From Nocardioides sp. Root1257 (GTDB lineage Bacteria; Actinomycetota; Actinomycetes; Propionibacteriales; Nocardioidaceae): DNA of 64,000 bases. Both the position numbers and the translations under genes were made by a program. Below, piece by piece: positions 46,870 to 56,996 of the stretch. The stretch is taken from contig NZ_LMDV01000001.1 in NCBI RefSeq assembly GCF_001425175.1, positions 186,001 to 250,000 on the forward strand, read 5' to 3'. Within the stretch, counting starts at the first letter, position 1; each line of letters opens with the position of its first letter. The notes under the pieces are model-generated. The model was not told where the DNA came from and did no database searches. It saw only the letters and a program-made list of their open reading frames with translations.

Positions 46870-48555
46870 GTGACGACGCTGATCCTGGGACCACTGCTGC
46901 GCTACGTCGACGACGCGACGGCGACCGTCTGGGTCGAGACCGCCGAGGCGAGCGAGGTCACGGTGGTCGCCGGAGAGCACCGCGCCGCGGCCCGGACCTT
47001 CGGCGTGCACGGCCGCCACTACGCGCTCGTCGAGCTGACCGGGCTCCCGCCCGGCAGCCGGACGCCGTACGTCGTCCGCGTCGACGACGTGCAGGTCTGG
47101 CCGTCCGCCGACCCGGACTTCGCCGACTTCCCGCCGTCGGTGATCAGCACGCTCCAGCCGGGCAAGCCGCTGCGGGTGGCCTTCGGCTCCTGCCGCGTCA
47201 GCGTGGACCACGACGAGGCCGGCACCGAGCAGTTCGGGGTCGACGCGATGCGCGCCTACGCGCTCTACATGGCCGGCATCACCGAGAGCGGCTCGGAGGA
47301 CCCGGGGGAGCGGTGGCCGGACCTGGCGCTCTTCCTCGGCGACCAGGTCTACGCCGACGAGACGAGCGACGAGATGCGCGCGTTCATCCAGCAGCGCCGC
47401 GACCCGGAGCAGCCGCCGTGGTTCGAGCTCAAGGACTACGAGGAGTACGCCCACCTCTACCGGCTCGCGTGGACCGACCCGGCCAACCGCTGGCTGCTCT
47501 CGACGCTGCCGACGGCGATGATCTTCGACGACCACGACATCCGCGACGACTGGAACACCAGCTGGACCTGGCGCCAGGACATGGAGGCCACCTCGTGGTG
47601 GCACGACCGGATCGTCGGCGGCCTGGCGTCGTACTGGGTGCACCAGCACCTCGGCAACCTCGGCCCCGAGGAGCGGGCGGCAGACGAGCTCTGGAAGCGG
47701 ATCACGGCGTACGACGGGCCGGGGGAGCTCGACGTGAGCGACGCGGTCGACGCACTGGCGGACCGAGCGGACCAGCACCCCGAGACCTACCGGTGGAGCT
47801 ACTCCCGCGACTTCGACACCCAGGCGCGGCTCGTGGTGGTCGACTCACGCGCCGCCCGGGTGCTCGAGCCCGAGCGCCGGTCGATGCTCGACGACGGCGA
47901 GATGCTGTGGCTCGACGCCCAGCTCCAGGGCGACGTCGACCACCTGCTGGTCGGCACGTCGCTGCCGTACCTGCTGGCGCCCGGCCTGCACCACATCGAG
48001 TCCTTCGGCGAGGCGATCGCCGAGGGCGCCTGGGGTGGCCCCGGCCGCAGCCTGGGGGAGTGGGCTCGCAAGCGCGCCGACCTGGAGCACTGGGGCGCCT
48101 TCGAGCGCGGCTTCCGCGACGTCGCCGGCCTCGTCCTGGAGGTGGCCGCCGGTCGCCGTGGCCGGGCGCCGCGCACGATCACGTTCCTGTCCGGCGACGT
48201 GCACCACAGCTACGTCGCGGAGGCGTGGCCGCGAGACGGTCAGGTGGCCAGCCGGATCCTGCAGGCCGTCTGCTCACCGATCCGCAACCCGCTGCCGAGA
48301 GGGATGCGCGGCTTCACGGCGCTGGCGGCGAGGCGCGCGACGGGCAAGGTCGGTCGGCTGCTCTCGCTCGCCGGACGGGTGCCGCGCGAGCCGATCCGGT
48401 GGTCGGTCACCGAGGGACCCTGGTACGACAACAACCTCGCGGTCCTCGAGCTGGCGCCCGCAGGCCTGCGGCTGTGGTGGAACGCGGGCGAGGTCGTCGA
48501 CGACCCCGAGCGGCCGCTGCTGACCCGGGTCGCGACGGTGGACCCGATCGGCTGA
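46870..48555 (+). CDS. PhoD-like alkaline phosphatase/metallophosphoesterase
   Basis: The 561 residues show the PhoD pattern: LRVAFGSCRVS, FLGDQVYADE with the metal aspartate, FDDHDIRDDWN and ITFLSGDVHHSYVAE with the histidines. An N-terminal beta-sandwich-like region precedes the core. No Tat or Sec signal is visible, so this member is probably cytoplasmic. The GTG at 46870 is preferred because it starts at the conserved LILGPLLRYVD; GTAGGT lies 7 nt before it. Confidence 0.87.
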   Translation: MTTLILGPLLRYVDDATATVWVETAEASEVTVVAGEHRAAARTFGVHGRHYALVELTGLPPGSRTPYVVRVDDVQVWPSADPDFADFPPSVISTLQPGKPLRVAFGSCRVSVDHDEAGTEQFGVDAMRAYALYMAGITESGSEDPGERWPDLALFLGDQVYADETSDEMRAFIQQRRDPEQPPWFELKDYEEYAHLYRLAWTDPANRWLLSTLPTAMIFDDHDIRDDWNTSWTWRQDMEATSWWHDRIVGGLASYWVHQHLGNLGPEERAADELWKRITAYDGPGELDVSDAVDALADRADQHPETYRWSYSRDFDTQARLVVVDSRAARVLEPERRSMLDDGEMLWLDAQLQGDVDHLLVGTSLPYLLAPGLHHIESFGEAIAEGAWGGPGRSLGEWARKRADLEHWGAFERGFRDVAGLVLEVAAGRRGRAPRTITFLSGDVHHSYVAEAWPRDGQVASRILQAVCSPIRNPLPRGMRGFTALAARRATGKVGRLLSLAGRVPREPIRWSVTEGPWYDNNLAVLELAPAGLRLWWNAGEVVDDPERPLLTRVATVDPIG

Positions 48556-48566
48556 GCCGGTTCGGG

Positions 48567-48713
48567 TCAGGCGACGGCGCGGCCCGGCATGGTCGCCGGC
48601 ACGCAGTCGCAGCTGTCCCCGCACGCGAGGTAGGTGTGCGGAGCGTGGCCGCACTGGGCGCACGGCATGTCGTGCGAGAGGTGCACGGCGTTCGTCTGGA
48701 CGGTGTCCCACAT
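48567..48713 (-). CDS. 48-residue Cys/His-rich small protein
   Basis: The protein reads MWDTVQTNAVHLSHDMPC then AQCGHAPHTYLACGDSCDC and a short tail. Five cysteines and four histidines in 35 residues suggest a zinc- or other metal-binding knuckle. A strong ribosome-binding site (GGGGGAGG, 7 nt spacing) supports translation. I recall similar small proteins in Nocardioides annotations but know no function. The leader holds a CCGGTGG/CCACCGG hairpin (48784-48801). Confidence 0.7.
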   Translation of the reverse strand: MWDTVQTNAVHLSHDMPCAQCGHAPHTYLACGDSCDCVPATMPGRAVA

Positions 48714-48927
48714 GGCGCTACCTCCCCCCGGTGCGTCTCGCTGCTGCCCCCCAGCAGGCCCGGCCGATCCAGGCTTCCAGGATCCGGTGGGATTCCACCG
48801 GCATGTCCGGAGCATCGGCTCGCGCACCTTCGAACTTAAGCACCGAGCGGTGTTCGCGCGGTGGATCGGACGCGAATGCCCCAACCTGGGGAGGCGCTCC
48901 TAGCCCGTCCGGGCCACTGGTCCGTGG

Positions 48928-48940
48928 CAAAATCACCCGG
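48928..48940 (+). promoter_or_regulatory. Leaderless -10 of the AraC-family gene
   Basis: CAAAAT is followed by 7 nt and the GTG at 48941. Confidence 0.4.
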
Positions 48941-49399
48941 GTGACCAATCCCGCCGATGAGCAGCGCCGGCGCGACCTGGTCCTGCTGCGTCGGGTCCGG
49001 GACCGGATGGACCGCGAGTACGCGCAGCCGCTCGACGTCGAGGCACTGGCCCGTGGCGTCAACCTGTCGGCGGGTCATCTCAGCCGCGAGTTCAAGCGCG
49101 CGTACGGCGAGTCGCCGTACTCGTACCTGATGACGCGCCGCATCGAGCGGGCGATGGCACTGCTCCGGCGTGGCGACCTCAGCGTCACGGAGGTCTGCTT
49201 CGAGGTGGGCTGCCAGTCGCTGGGGACGTTCAGCACCCGGTTCTCCGAGCTGGTGGGGATGTCGCCGAGCAGCTACAAACAGGCCGCACGCGAGATGCGG
49301 GGCGTCCCCACGTGCGTCGTGAAGCAGGTCAGCAGGCCGGTCCGGGCCAGATCGATCAGGAATGGAGAAGCGCCCGCGGTCGATCCGCACCTAGCGTGA
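48941..49399 (+). CDS. AraC-family transcriptional regulator (DNA-binding domain only)
   Basis: The 152 residues are little more than the double helix-turn-helix of AraC: RDRMDREYAQPLDVEALARGVNLSAGHLSREFKRAYGESPYSYLMTRRIERAMALLRRGDLSVTEVCFEVGCQSLGTFSTRFSELVGMSPS (shown by its known motif order; residues about 15-115), with no ligand-binding domain. It heads the cluster with VOC, a small conserved protein and a UvrA-like ATPase, which I recall as recurrent in actinobacteria; it likely controls them. Confidence 0.88.
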   Translation: MTNPADEQRRRDLVLLRRVRDRMDREYAQPLDVEALARGVNLSAGHLSREFKRAYGESPYSYLMTRRIERAMALLRRGDLSVTEVCFEVGCQSLGTFSTRFSELVGMSPSSYKQAAREMRGVPTCVVKQVSRPVRARSIRNGEAPAVDPHLA

Positions 49400-49404
49400 T
49401 CGTC
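49392..49404 (+). promoter_or_regulatory. Leaderless -10 of the VOC gene
   Basis: TAGCGT, lying in the last codons of the AraC gene, is followed by 7 nt and the ATG at 49405. Confidence 0.5.
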
Positions 49405-49815
49405 ATGAACCTCACCATCCACACCACCGTCCTCCCGCACGAGGACCCCGACGCCTCCGTGGCGTTCTACCGCGACGTCCTCGGCTTCGAGGTGCGCACC
49501 GACGTGGGCTCCGGCACGATGCGCTGGATCACCGTCGGGCCCGTCGGCCAGCCCGGGACCTCGATCCTGCTCGGGCCGCCCGCGGTCGACCCCGGCATCA
49601 CCGACGACGAGCGGCAGATGATCGGCGACATGATGGCCAAGGGCACGTACGGCTGGATCCTGCTGGCCAGCGACGACGTCGACGGGACCTTCGACGCGGT
49701 CCAGGCGAGCGGCGCCGAGGTCGTGCAGGAGCCGATGGACCAGCCCTACGGGCTGCGCGACTGCGCGTTCCGCGACCCCGCCGGCAACACCGTGCGGATC
49801 CGGGCGGTGGCCTGA
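49405..49815 (+). CDS. VOC-superfamily (glyoxalase-like) protein
   Basis: The 136 residues form two beta-alpha-beta-beta-beta units of the vicinal oxygen chelate fold: DASVAFYRDVLGFEVRTD at the start and CAFRDPAGNTVRIR at the end, where the usual metal Glu is replaced by another residue. It may be a binding or resistance protein rather than a glyoxalase. The small gene behind it starts 1 nt after its stop. Confidence 0.85.
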   Translation: MNLTIHTTVLPHEDPDASVAFYRDVLGFEVRTDVGSGTMRWITVGPVGQPGTSILLGPPAVDPGITDDERQMIGDMMAKGTYGWILLASDDVDGTFDAVQASGAEVVQEPMDQPYGLRDCAFRDPAGNTVRIRAVA

Positions 49816-49816
49816 G

Positions 49817-50053
49817 ATGAAGACGATGACCTGCCAGCAGATGGGCGGTCCCTGCGACCAGGCGTTCCAGGGCGAGAAGGCCGACGACGTCATCAACCAG
49901 CAGGACCAGCACCTCAAGGACATGGTCGCCGCCGGCGACGAGGCCCACGTCCCCGCCAACAACGACATGCGCGGCCGCTGGAAGCACCCGATCAAGGGGA
50001 TGGGCTGGTACAAGGACACCAAGAAGGCGTTCGCCGCCCTACCCGAGGACTGA
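49817..50053 (+). CDS. DUF1059-like small conserved protein
   Basis: The 78-residue protein begins MKTMTCQQMGGPCDQAFQGEKADDVINQQDQHL, close to DUF1059-type small proteins with a Cys pair, and ends GMGWYKDTKKAFAALPED. Function unknown. It sits between VOC and the UvrA-like gene in one transcription unit. Confidence 0.78.
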   Translation: MKTMTCQQMGGPCDQAFQGEKADDVINQQDQHLKDMVAAGDEAHVPANNDMRGRWKHPIKGMGWYKDTKKAFAALPED

Positions 50054-50075
50054 GAGAGCAGGAGCCACCAGCCGC

Positions 50076-52421
<2,346 letters not shown>

Positions 52422-52424
52422 GTC

Positions 52425-52820
52425 TCAACGATCCTGGTCGAGACGGCGGACGCGGCGTACGCCGGCGGTGAGGCGGTAGGACGTCTCCACGAGCTCGGCG
52501 ACCTCCGTCCAGTCGGTCTCCGCGGCCAGGTCGAGGCCGACCCACCCGGAGACGCCGAGGTACATGGGGAGGTAGCCGTGCGGGGCGTCGAGCAGCGCCT
52601 GGCGCTCGACGGGATCGGCCAGCACCAGGACCGAGGCGCTGTGCCGCTCGTAGCCGTCACCGACTTTGACGCTGCCGCCGTAGTAGGCGAACACCTTGGT
52701 CGTGTAGAACGCCGGAATCCCGTGGGAGACCTTCTCGGCGGCGTCCGGGAGCGCCAGCGTGATCTCGCGCAGGCGTGCGAGGACCGGGTCGTCCTCGTCG
52801 AACATGCGCGGGTGGGCCAT
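52425..52820 (-). CDS. MmcQ/YjbR-family protein
   Basis: The 131 residues match the small double-winged YjbR/MmcQ fold: [26 protein letters not shown] and [37 protein letters not shown] binding has been suggested from structure; function is unknown. Convergent with the UvrA-like gene, 3 nt apart. TAGCGT lies 8 nt before the ATG on the minus strand (52829-52834). Confidence 0.85.
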   Translation of the reverse strand: MAHPRMFDEDDPVLARLREITLALPDAAEKVSHGIPAFYTTKVFAYYGGSVKVGDGYERHSASVLVLADPVERQALLDAPHGYLPMYLGVSGWVGLDLAAETDWTEVAELVETSYRLTAGVRRVRRLDQDR

Positions 52821-52845
52821 CGGCCGCCACGCTAGTCCGGCTGCG

Positions 52846-52899
52846 ACGTTTGGTCACCAACCGCAGATGGAGCGCTCCCACCCCACGTTTGGTCACCAA
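52846..52899. repeat. Palindromic element, locus 12 (direct half-sites)
   Basis: ACGTTTGGTCACCAA occurs at 52846-52860 and again in the same direction at 52885-52899 (period 39 bp), with the usual GGAGCGCTCCCAC core between. Relative to inverted copies the right half is flipped. It lies 32 nt after the stop of the minus-strand DUF2236 gene. Confidence 0.88.
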
Positions 52900-52930
52900 C
52901 CGCGGACCCGGTGACCGCGCGCTGGACGTC

Positions 52931-54355
52931 TCAGGGCGTGACCGGGCGGTACGCCGCGGCGTCGGAGCTGAAGTCGGCGTGACCGAGTCGACCGAGGGTG
53001 CGGTCGAGCTTGGCGACCAGCCTGCGGTCGGTGACCGCACCCAGGCCGGGCGCGCGTTGCGCGAGCCGGTAGGCGAGCACCTGCCCGCCGACCAGCACGG
53101 CCACCGCGACCGCCCGGACGCGGTCGGCGCGGCTCAGCGCCACGCCCATCTCTGCGGCGCGAGCGTCGTCGCCCTCGAGGAACCGTTTGACGAAGAACGC
53201 CTTCGAGAAGCTGCGCTCGAAGCGGTCGTGCACCCGGCTGCGCAGGCCGTGGTCGGGCTCGAGGTAGGCCTTCATCGTGGCCCGCAGCAGAGCGCCGCAG
53301 GTGTCGTCGTCGTACGCCTTGCGGAGCGTGGCCTGCCGGGTGCCGAGCGCGTCGATGATGCCGCGCGGCGTCCCCGGGAGCAGCTGCTCCGGGAGCCCCA
53401 GCAGGAAGCACCGGTAGCGCGAGAGCTCGACGCGCGCCTGCTCCTCGCGGGTGAACTCGGTGCGTCCGGACCGGACGACGTTCAGCGCCAGCACGAAGAT
53501 CGTGAGCAGGCCCGCCGGCATCTGGTCGACCTGGGGGATCGGCACGCCGTACACACGGGAGTCCCACTTGCCGCGGCGCAGCACGTTGAAGCGGACCATG
53601 GAGTGCATCAGCCGCACCTTGGCGGCGGCCTTGAAGCCCGGCCCGTGCCGCTCCAGCGCGCCGGGCAGGACCGTGCAGGTGAAGAAGGTGGCCGTCTCCT
53701 TGATCCGGTTGGCGGCCATGTCCTCGCCGAGCGCGCCGGTCATCGCCATCGGCAGGGCTGCATAGGCATTCATGAACGTCGCGACGAACGCGCCGCGGAT
53801 GGCGTACGGGCTGACGTGCGCGCTGAGGTTGCGGTCCAGCCGGGCACCGAGCTCGACCAGCTCCATGTCGAGCCACTCAGGAACACGTTCCATGTCGGTG
53901 ATCAGCGCGGCCAGCTCGCCCGGTGCGTCCGCCACAGCATCGATGCCGTGGTCGCAGGCCTCGTCGAGCATCTCGACGAGACGCTGGAAGCCGATCTCCG
54001 GGAGCAGCGCGGCGTACGCGTCGGCGACGGCATCGCCGAGCATCGTGAACGCCTCGATGACGGCAACCTGCTCGTCGTTCTCCAGGAGACGTCGTCGCTG
54101 CGGCTCGAGCCCGGCGCCGAGCTGTGACTCGACGCCAGGGTCCACGGTGAACCGCTCAGGACGCGCGTCGAAGTCGACCGCGGCGTACATCTGCGGCAAC
54201 GCGGTGCGCTGTGCGGCGACCTGACGACGCAGCTCGGCGATCTCGACGGCACTCAGCGAGGTGGACGACACCCTGGGACCGTAGGGGACGAAGAACCGCG
54301 CGCGCACCCCTTCTGGAGCGTTTCTGAGCGTGGATAGATCGCCGATAACTGACAT
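52931..54355 (-). CDS. DUF2236 (MpaB/latex-clearing-like) oxygenase family protein
   Basis: The 474-residue, helix-rich protein has the DUF2236 pattern with a histidine- and arginine-containing core (KVRLMHSMVRFNVLRRGKWD, GVPIPQVDQM) of the family that includes haem-dependent latex-clearing proteins. Activity and substrate are unknown. The ATG at 54355 has a TATATT -10 six nt upstream; a later GTG near MpaB residue 30 could also serve. Locus 12 follows its stop. Confidence 0.75.
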   Translation of the reverse strand: MSVIGDLSTLRNAPEGVRARFFVPYGPRVSSTSLSAVEIAELRRQVAAQRTALPQMYAAVDFDARPERFTVDPGVESQLGAGLEPQRRRLLENDEQVAVIEAFTMLGDAVADAYAALLPEIGFQRLVEMLDEACDHGIDAVADAPGELAALITDMERVPEWLDMELVELGARLDRNLSAHVSPYAIRGAFVATFMNAYAALPMAMTGALGEDMAANRIKETATFFTCTVLPGALERHGPGFKAAAKVRLMHSMVRFNVLRRGKWDSRVYGVPIPQVDQMPAGLLTIFVLALNVVRSGRTEFTREEQARVELSRYRCFLLGLPEQLLPGTPRGIIDALGTRQATLRKAYDDDTCGALLRATMKAYLEPDHGLRSRVHDRFERSFSKAFFVKRFLEGDDARAAEMGVALSRADRVRAVAVAVLVGGQVLAYRLAQRAPGLGAVTDRRLVAKLDRTLGRLGHADFSSDAAAYRPVTP

Positions 54356-54367
54356 TATGTCAATATA
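54350..54367 (-). promoter_or_regulatory. Leaderless promoter and operator-like dyad of the DUF2236 gene
   Basis: On the minus strand TATATT (complement of 54362-54367) is followed by 6 nt and ATG. The palindrome TGACATTATGTCA (54350-54362) covers the start codon and the region between it and the -10, in an unusually AT-rich patch. Confidence 0.5.
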
Positions 54368-54375
54368 TGAAGGTT

Positions 54376-54942
54376 TCAGGGCTCCCCGACCCGATAGCGG
54401 GCGAGCACCACTCCGTCGTGAAACTGACGCGTCTCGATCAGGTCCAGGGGCACCCAGGCGTCGAGGTGCGTGAAGAACGGAGCGCCCGTGCCGACGAGGA
54501 CCGGGTGGGTGACGACGACGTACTCGTCGACGAGTCCGGCCCTCATGGCCGCGGCGGCGAGCGTTGCGCCACCGATGTCCATGCGACCTTCACCGTCGGC
54601 CTTCAGCCGGGCGATCTCGGCGACCGGGTCGCCGCTGACGAGACGCGCGTTCCAGTCGACCGCGCTGGTCGTCGAGGAGAACACGACCTTGGACATGTCG
54701 CGCCACCGACGGGCGAACTCGACGTGCTGCGGTGAGACGTCCGGCTGCTGGTCGGCGGTCGGCCAGTGGGAGCTCATCGCCTCCCACAGCCTGCGTCCGT
54801 ACAGGGCCAGGGCGGTCGTCTCCAGGCGGTCGCTCCACCACTGGAACAGCTCGTCGCTCGGCACGCCCCAGCCGAGGTCGTCGCCGGGCGCGGCGACGTA
54901 GCCGTCCACGCTCACGTTCATGGCGTACGTCAGGGTGCGCAT
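54376..54942 (-). CDS. Dihydrofolate reductase family protein (RibD C-terminal-like)
   Basis: The 188 residues start MRTLTYAMNVSVDGYVAAPGDDLGW and include DIGGATLAAAAMRAGLVDEYVVVTHPVLVGTG, the NADPH-binding motif of the RibD_C/DHFR-like family. Many members are reductases of unknown substrate rather than true DHFR. GGGAGG lies 7 nt before the ATG. Last gene of the ArsR-headed operon. Confidence 0.85.
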   Translation of the reverse strand: MRTLTYAMNVSVDGYVAAPGDDLGWGVPSDELFQWWSDRLETTALALYGRRLWEAMSSHWPTADQQPDVSPQHVEFARRWRDMSKVVFSSTTSAVDWNARLVSGDPVAEIARLKADGEGRMDIGGATLAAAAMRAGLVDEYVVVTHPVLVGTGAPFFTHLDAWVPLDLIETRQFHDGVVLARYRVGEP

Positions 54943-54959
54943 GGCTCAGCCTCCCAGAG

Positions 54960-55334
54960 TCACACCGCTGGGGTCTCCCACATCGAGAGACAGAACGGGT
55001 GACCGACCGGGTCGGCGTACACGAGGCAGTGGTCCGCGTTCGGCTGGACGTCGAGCAGCGTCGCGCCGGCGGCCACGGCGCGGGCGCCGGTCGCCTGGAG
55101 GTCGTCGACGAAGAACTCCAGGTGCAGCTGCATCGGGACATCACCGGACGGCCAGGTGGTCGCCCGGAAGTCGTCGACCTGCTGGAAGCCGATCGAGGCA
55201 TCGGGCCCCTCGACGAGCGCCCAGTGGGCACTCCCCCTGACCTCTCCGCCGGTCAGCTCCGCGTAGAACGCACCGAGAGCAAGAGCATCGGGCGCGTTCA
55301 CGGTGACGCCGCTCAAACGGATCCGGTCCGACAT
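54960..55334 (-). CDS. VOC-superfamily protein
   Basis: The 124 residues have the glyoxalase fold: GVTVNAPDALALGAFYAELTGGEV, MQLHLEFFVDDLQATGARAVAAGATLLDVQP and VYADPVGHPFCLSMWETP. Start and upstream stop overlap (ATGA), so it is cotranslated with the SRPBCC gene. Substrate unknown. Confidence 0.85.
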   Translation of the reverse strand: MSDRIRLSGVTVNAPDALALGAFYAELTGGEVRGSAHWALVEGPDASIGFQQVDDFRATTWPSGDVPMQLHLEFFVDDLQATGARAVAAGATLLDVQPNADHCLVYADPVGHPFCLSMWETPAV

Positions 55335-55819
55335 CAGCGGACCTCCATCTCGCGGTACGCCGGGGTGAGCTCGTCCCAGCGCTGCTTCCAGATCGAGCTG
55401 TCCCCCACCAGGGACCGAGCAAGGTCCTCGACGTGCGCCTGCCAGCCGGCGCCGTGGAAGTACATCCGGTCGAGCGGCAGGCCACGCTCCTCGACGACCA
55501 GTCTCGTGCGGCCGTCCTCCTCGCTCAGCCAGGCCTCGATCTGGCCCTCCTCGTCCGTGCCGGGCAGCATCGTGAGCAGCAGGTGGTGCGGCGCCTCGCA
55601 CGCCTCGATCCGACCAGGACCCGTCCAGCTGCTCACGAAGCTCACCTGGATCGCACCACCCACGCGCAGGTCTCCGGAGATCTCCCCGATCCACCGGGCC
55701 AGCCTGTCCGGCTCTGTGCACGCCGACCAGAGGTCGGCGATGCCGGTGTCATAGACGTCCTCGACCCGGACCGCTCCCCGATCCGCATCCAGCGCTCGCA
55801 TCGTGCCGATGACGTTCAT
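55334..55819 (-). CDS. SRPBCC (AHSA1-like) domain protein
   Basis: The 161-residue START/Bet v1-like protein shows VRVEDVYDTGIADLWSACTEPDRLARWIGEISGDLRVGG, typical of AHSA1 proteins, which bind hydrophobic ligands in a deep cavity. ArsR-SRPBCC pairs are common in bacteria. The start overlaps the ArsR stop (ATGA). Confidence 0.88.
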   Translation of the reverse strand: MNVIGTMRALDADRGAVRVEDVYDTGIADLWSACTEPDRLARWIGEISGDLRVGGAIQVSFVSSWTGPGRIEACEAPHHLLLTMLPGTDEEGQIEAWLSEEDGRTRLVVEERGLPLDRMYFHGAGWQAHVEDLARSLVGDSSIWKQRWDELTPAYREMEVR

Positions 55820-56133
55820 CCCTGCGACCTCTTCCCTCGTGCGACCTCGGTGTGGAGCGCGTCGAGCCGCTGCTGCCAGAGGGCGCGGTAGTCCCCCAGC
55901 CACTCGTCGACCTCGATGAGCGCCTCCGGTCGGAGGCTGTAGATCCGCCGTTGCGCGTCCTCCCGCACCTCGACGAGACCGGCCTCGCGCAGCACCCGCA
56001 GGTGCCGCGACACGCCGGGTCTCGCGATCGGGAGCGCGTCCGCGAGCTCCCCCGCACTGGCAGGGTGCGACCGCAGCATCTCGAGCATGGTGCGCCGACT
56101 GGGATCGGCCACCGCTCGCAGTACTGCGTCCAT
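55816..56133 (-). CDS. ArsR-family transcriptional regulator
   Basis: The 105 residues are a winged helix: VLRAVADPSRRTMLEMLRSHPASAGELADALPIARPGVSRHLRVLREAGLVEV. No metal-binding cysteine is seen, so it is of the non-metal SdpR/AHSA-associated type. It heads the coupled operon ArsR-SRPBCC-VOC-DHFR-like and probably represses it through the dyads upstream. Confidence 0.9.
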   Translation of the reverse strand: MDAVLRAVADPSRRTMLEMLRSHPASAGELADALPIARPGVSRHLRVLREAGLVEVREDAQRRIYSLRPEALIEVDEWLGDYRALWQQRLDALHTEVARGKRSQG

Positions 56134-56139
56134 GCGTTG

Positions 56140-56174
56140 AATGTACCCATATGGTTACGTACCTGTCTAGGTAC
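56140..56174 (-). promoter_or_regulatory. Leaderless promoter and two adjoining operators of the ArsR operon
   Basis: On the minus strand TACATT (complement of 56140-56145) is followed by 6 nt and the ATG at 56133. The dyads GTACCCATATGGTTAC (56143-56158, 14 of 16 symmetric) and GTACCTGTCTAGGTAC (56159-56174, perfect 6-bp arms) abut each other over the promoter. Confidence 0.6.
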
Positions 56175-56201
56175 ATACACGGGAATCGCCTCGCGCACCC
56201 C

Positions 56202-56213
56202 TAGGCTCCGCGT
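56202..56213 (+). promoter_or_regulatory. Leaderless -10 of lepB
   Basis: TAGGCT is followed by 6 nt and the GTG at 56214. It is 27 nt from the second ArsR dyad, so the regulator could also touch lepB. Confidence 0.5.
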
Positions 56214-56963
56214 GTGACGAACTCGGGGGACGCTGCCACGCCACGACCCAAGCGCAAGCACCGGTCGATCCTCGTGGAGACGCTGGTGCTGCTCCTGATC
56301 GCCATCCTGGTGGCCATCGTGCTGAAGACCTTCTTCATCCAGGCGTTCTACATCCCGTCGCCGTCGATGGTGCCCGGCCTGGTGAAGGACGACCGGATCC
56401 TGGTCGAGAAGCCGTCGTACTGGTCCGGAGGGCCGGAGCGCGGTGACGTCGTCGTCTTCGAGGACCCGGGCGACTGGCTGCCGGCCGAGGACTCGGGTCC
56501 CGTGGGTCCGGTGGCGACGACCTTGTCGAAGATCGGCCTCTACCCCGCCGGCGGTCATCTCGTGAAGCGCGTCATCGGCGTCGCCGGCGACACGATCGTC
56601 TGCTGCGACGACCAGGGCCGGATCTCGGTCAACGGCCAGCCGCTCGACGAGGACGACTACGTGAACGACCCGGACACCACGACCTGTCGCGGTCCGGAGG
56701 GTCCCGGCGGGGCCGAGGCGTGCCACTGGACCGCCGGTCCGGTGCCGGACGGCGACCTCTTCGTGATGGGCGACAACCGGTACGAGTCGGCCGACTCGAG
56801 CTATCACATGTGCGCGACGGACGACTCCGCGTGCACGCCGGGCGACGAGTTCTTCTCGCAGGACCTGGTGGTCGGCAAGGTCTTCGCCGTCATGCTCCCC
56901 CGCGACCACGCCGCCTGGCTGCACCGACCCGACACCTTCGCCGACGTACCGGACGCTCCCTAG
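56214..56963 (+). CDS. lepB: Signal peptidase I
   Basis: Cleaves Sec and Tat signal peptides at the outer face of the membrane. The 249 residues have one N-terminal transmembrane helix (about 18-40), the catalytic serine 51 in YIPSPSMVPGL, lysine 118 in GHLVKRVIGVAGD, and the GDNRYESADSS box. An insertion with four cysteines (VCCDDQG, TTCRG, AEACHW) and further MCATDDSACTP is characteristic of actinobacterial enzymes that work in an oxidising environment. Confidence 0.95.
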   Translation: MTNSGDAATPRPKRKHRSILVETLVLLLIAILVAIVLKTFFIQAFYIPSPSMVPGLVKDDRILVEKPSYWSGGPERGDVVVFEDPGDWLPAEDSGPVGPVATTLSKIGLYPAGGHLVKRVIGVAGDTIVCCDDQGRISVNGQPLDEDDYVNDPDTTTCRGPEGPGGAEACHWTAGPVPDGDLFVMGDNRYESADSSYHMCATDDSACTPGDEFFSQDLVVGKVFAVMLPRDHAAWLHRPDTFADVPDAP

Positions 56964-56996
56964 CCGCCGCCGTCACGTCGCGCATCGCCTCGGTCG

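Noticed and set aside
52829..52834. Leaderless promoter of the MmcQ/YjbR gene
   Set aside because: TAGCGT lies 8 nt from the ATG, one more than in the other cases, so it was not counted among the leaderless starts.
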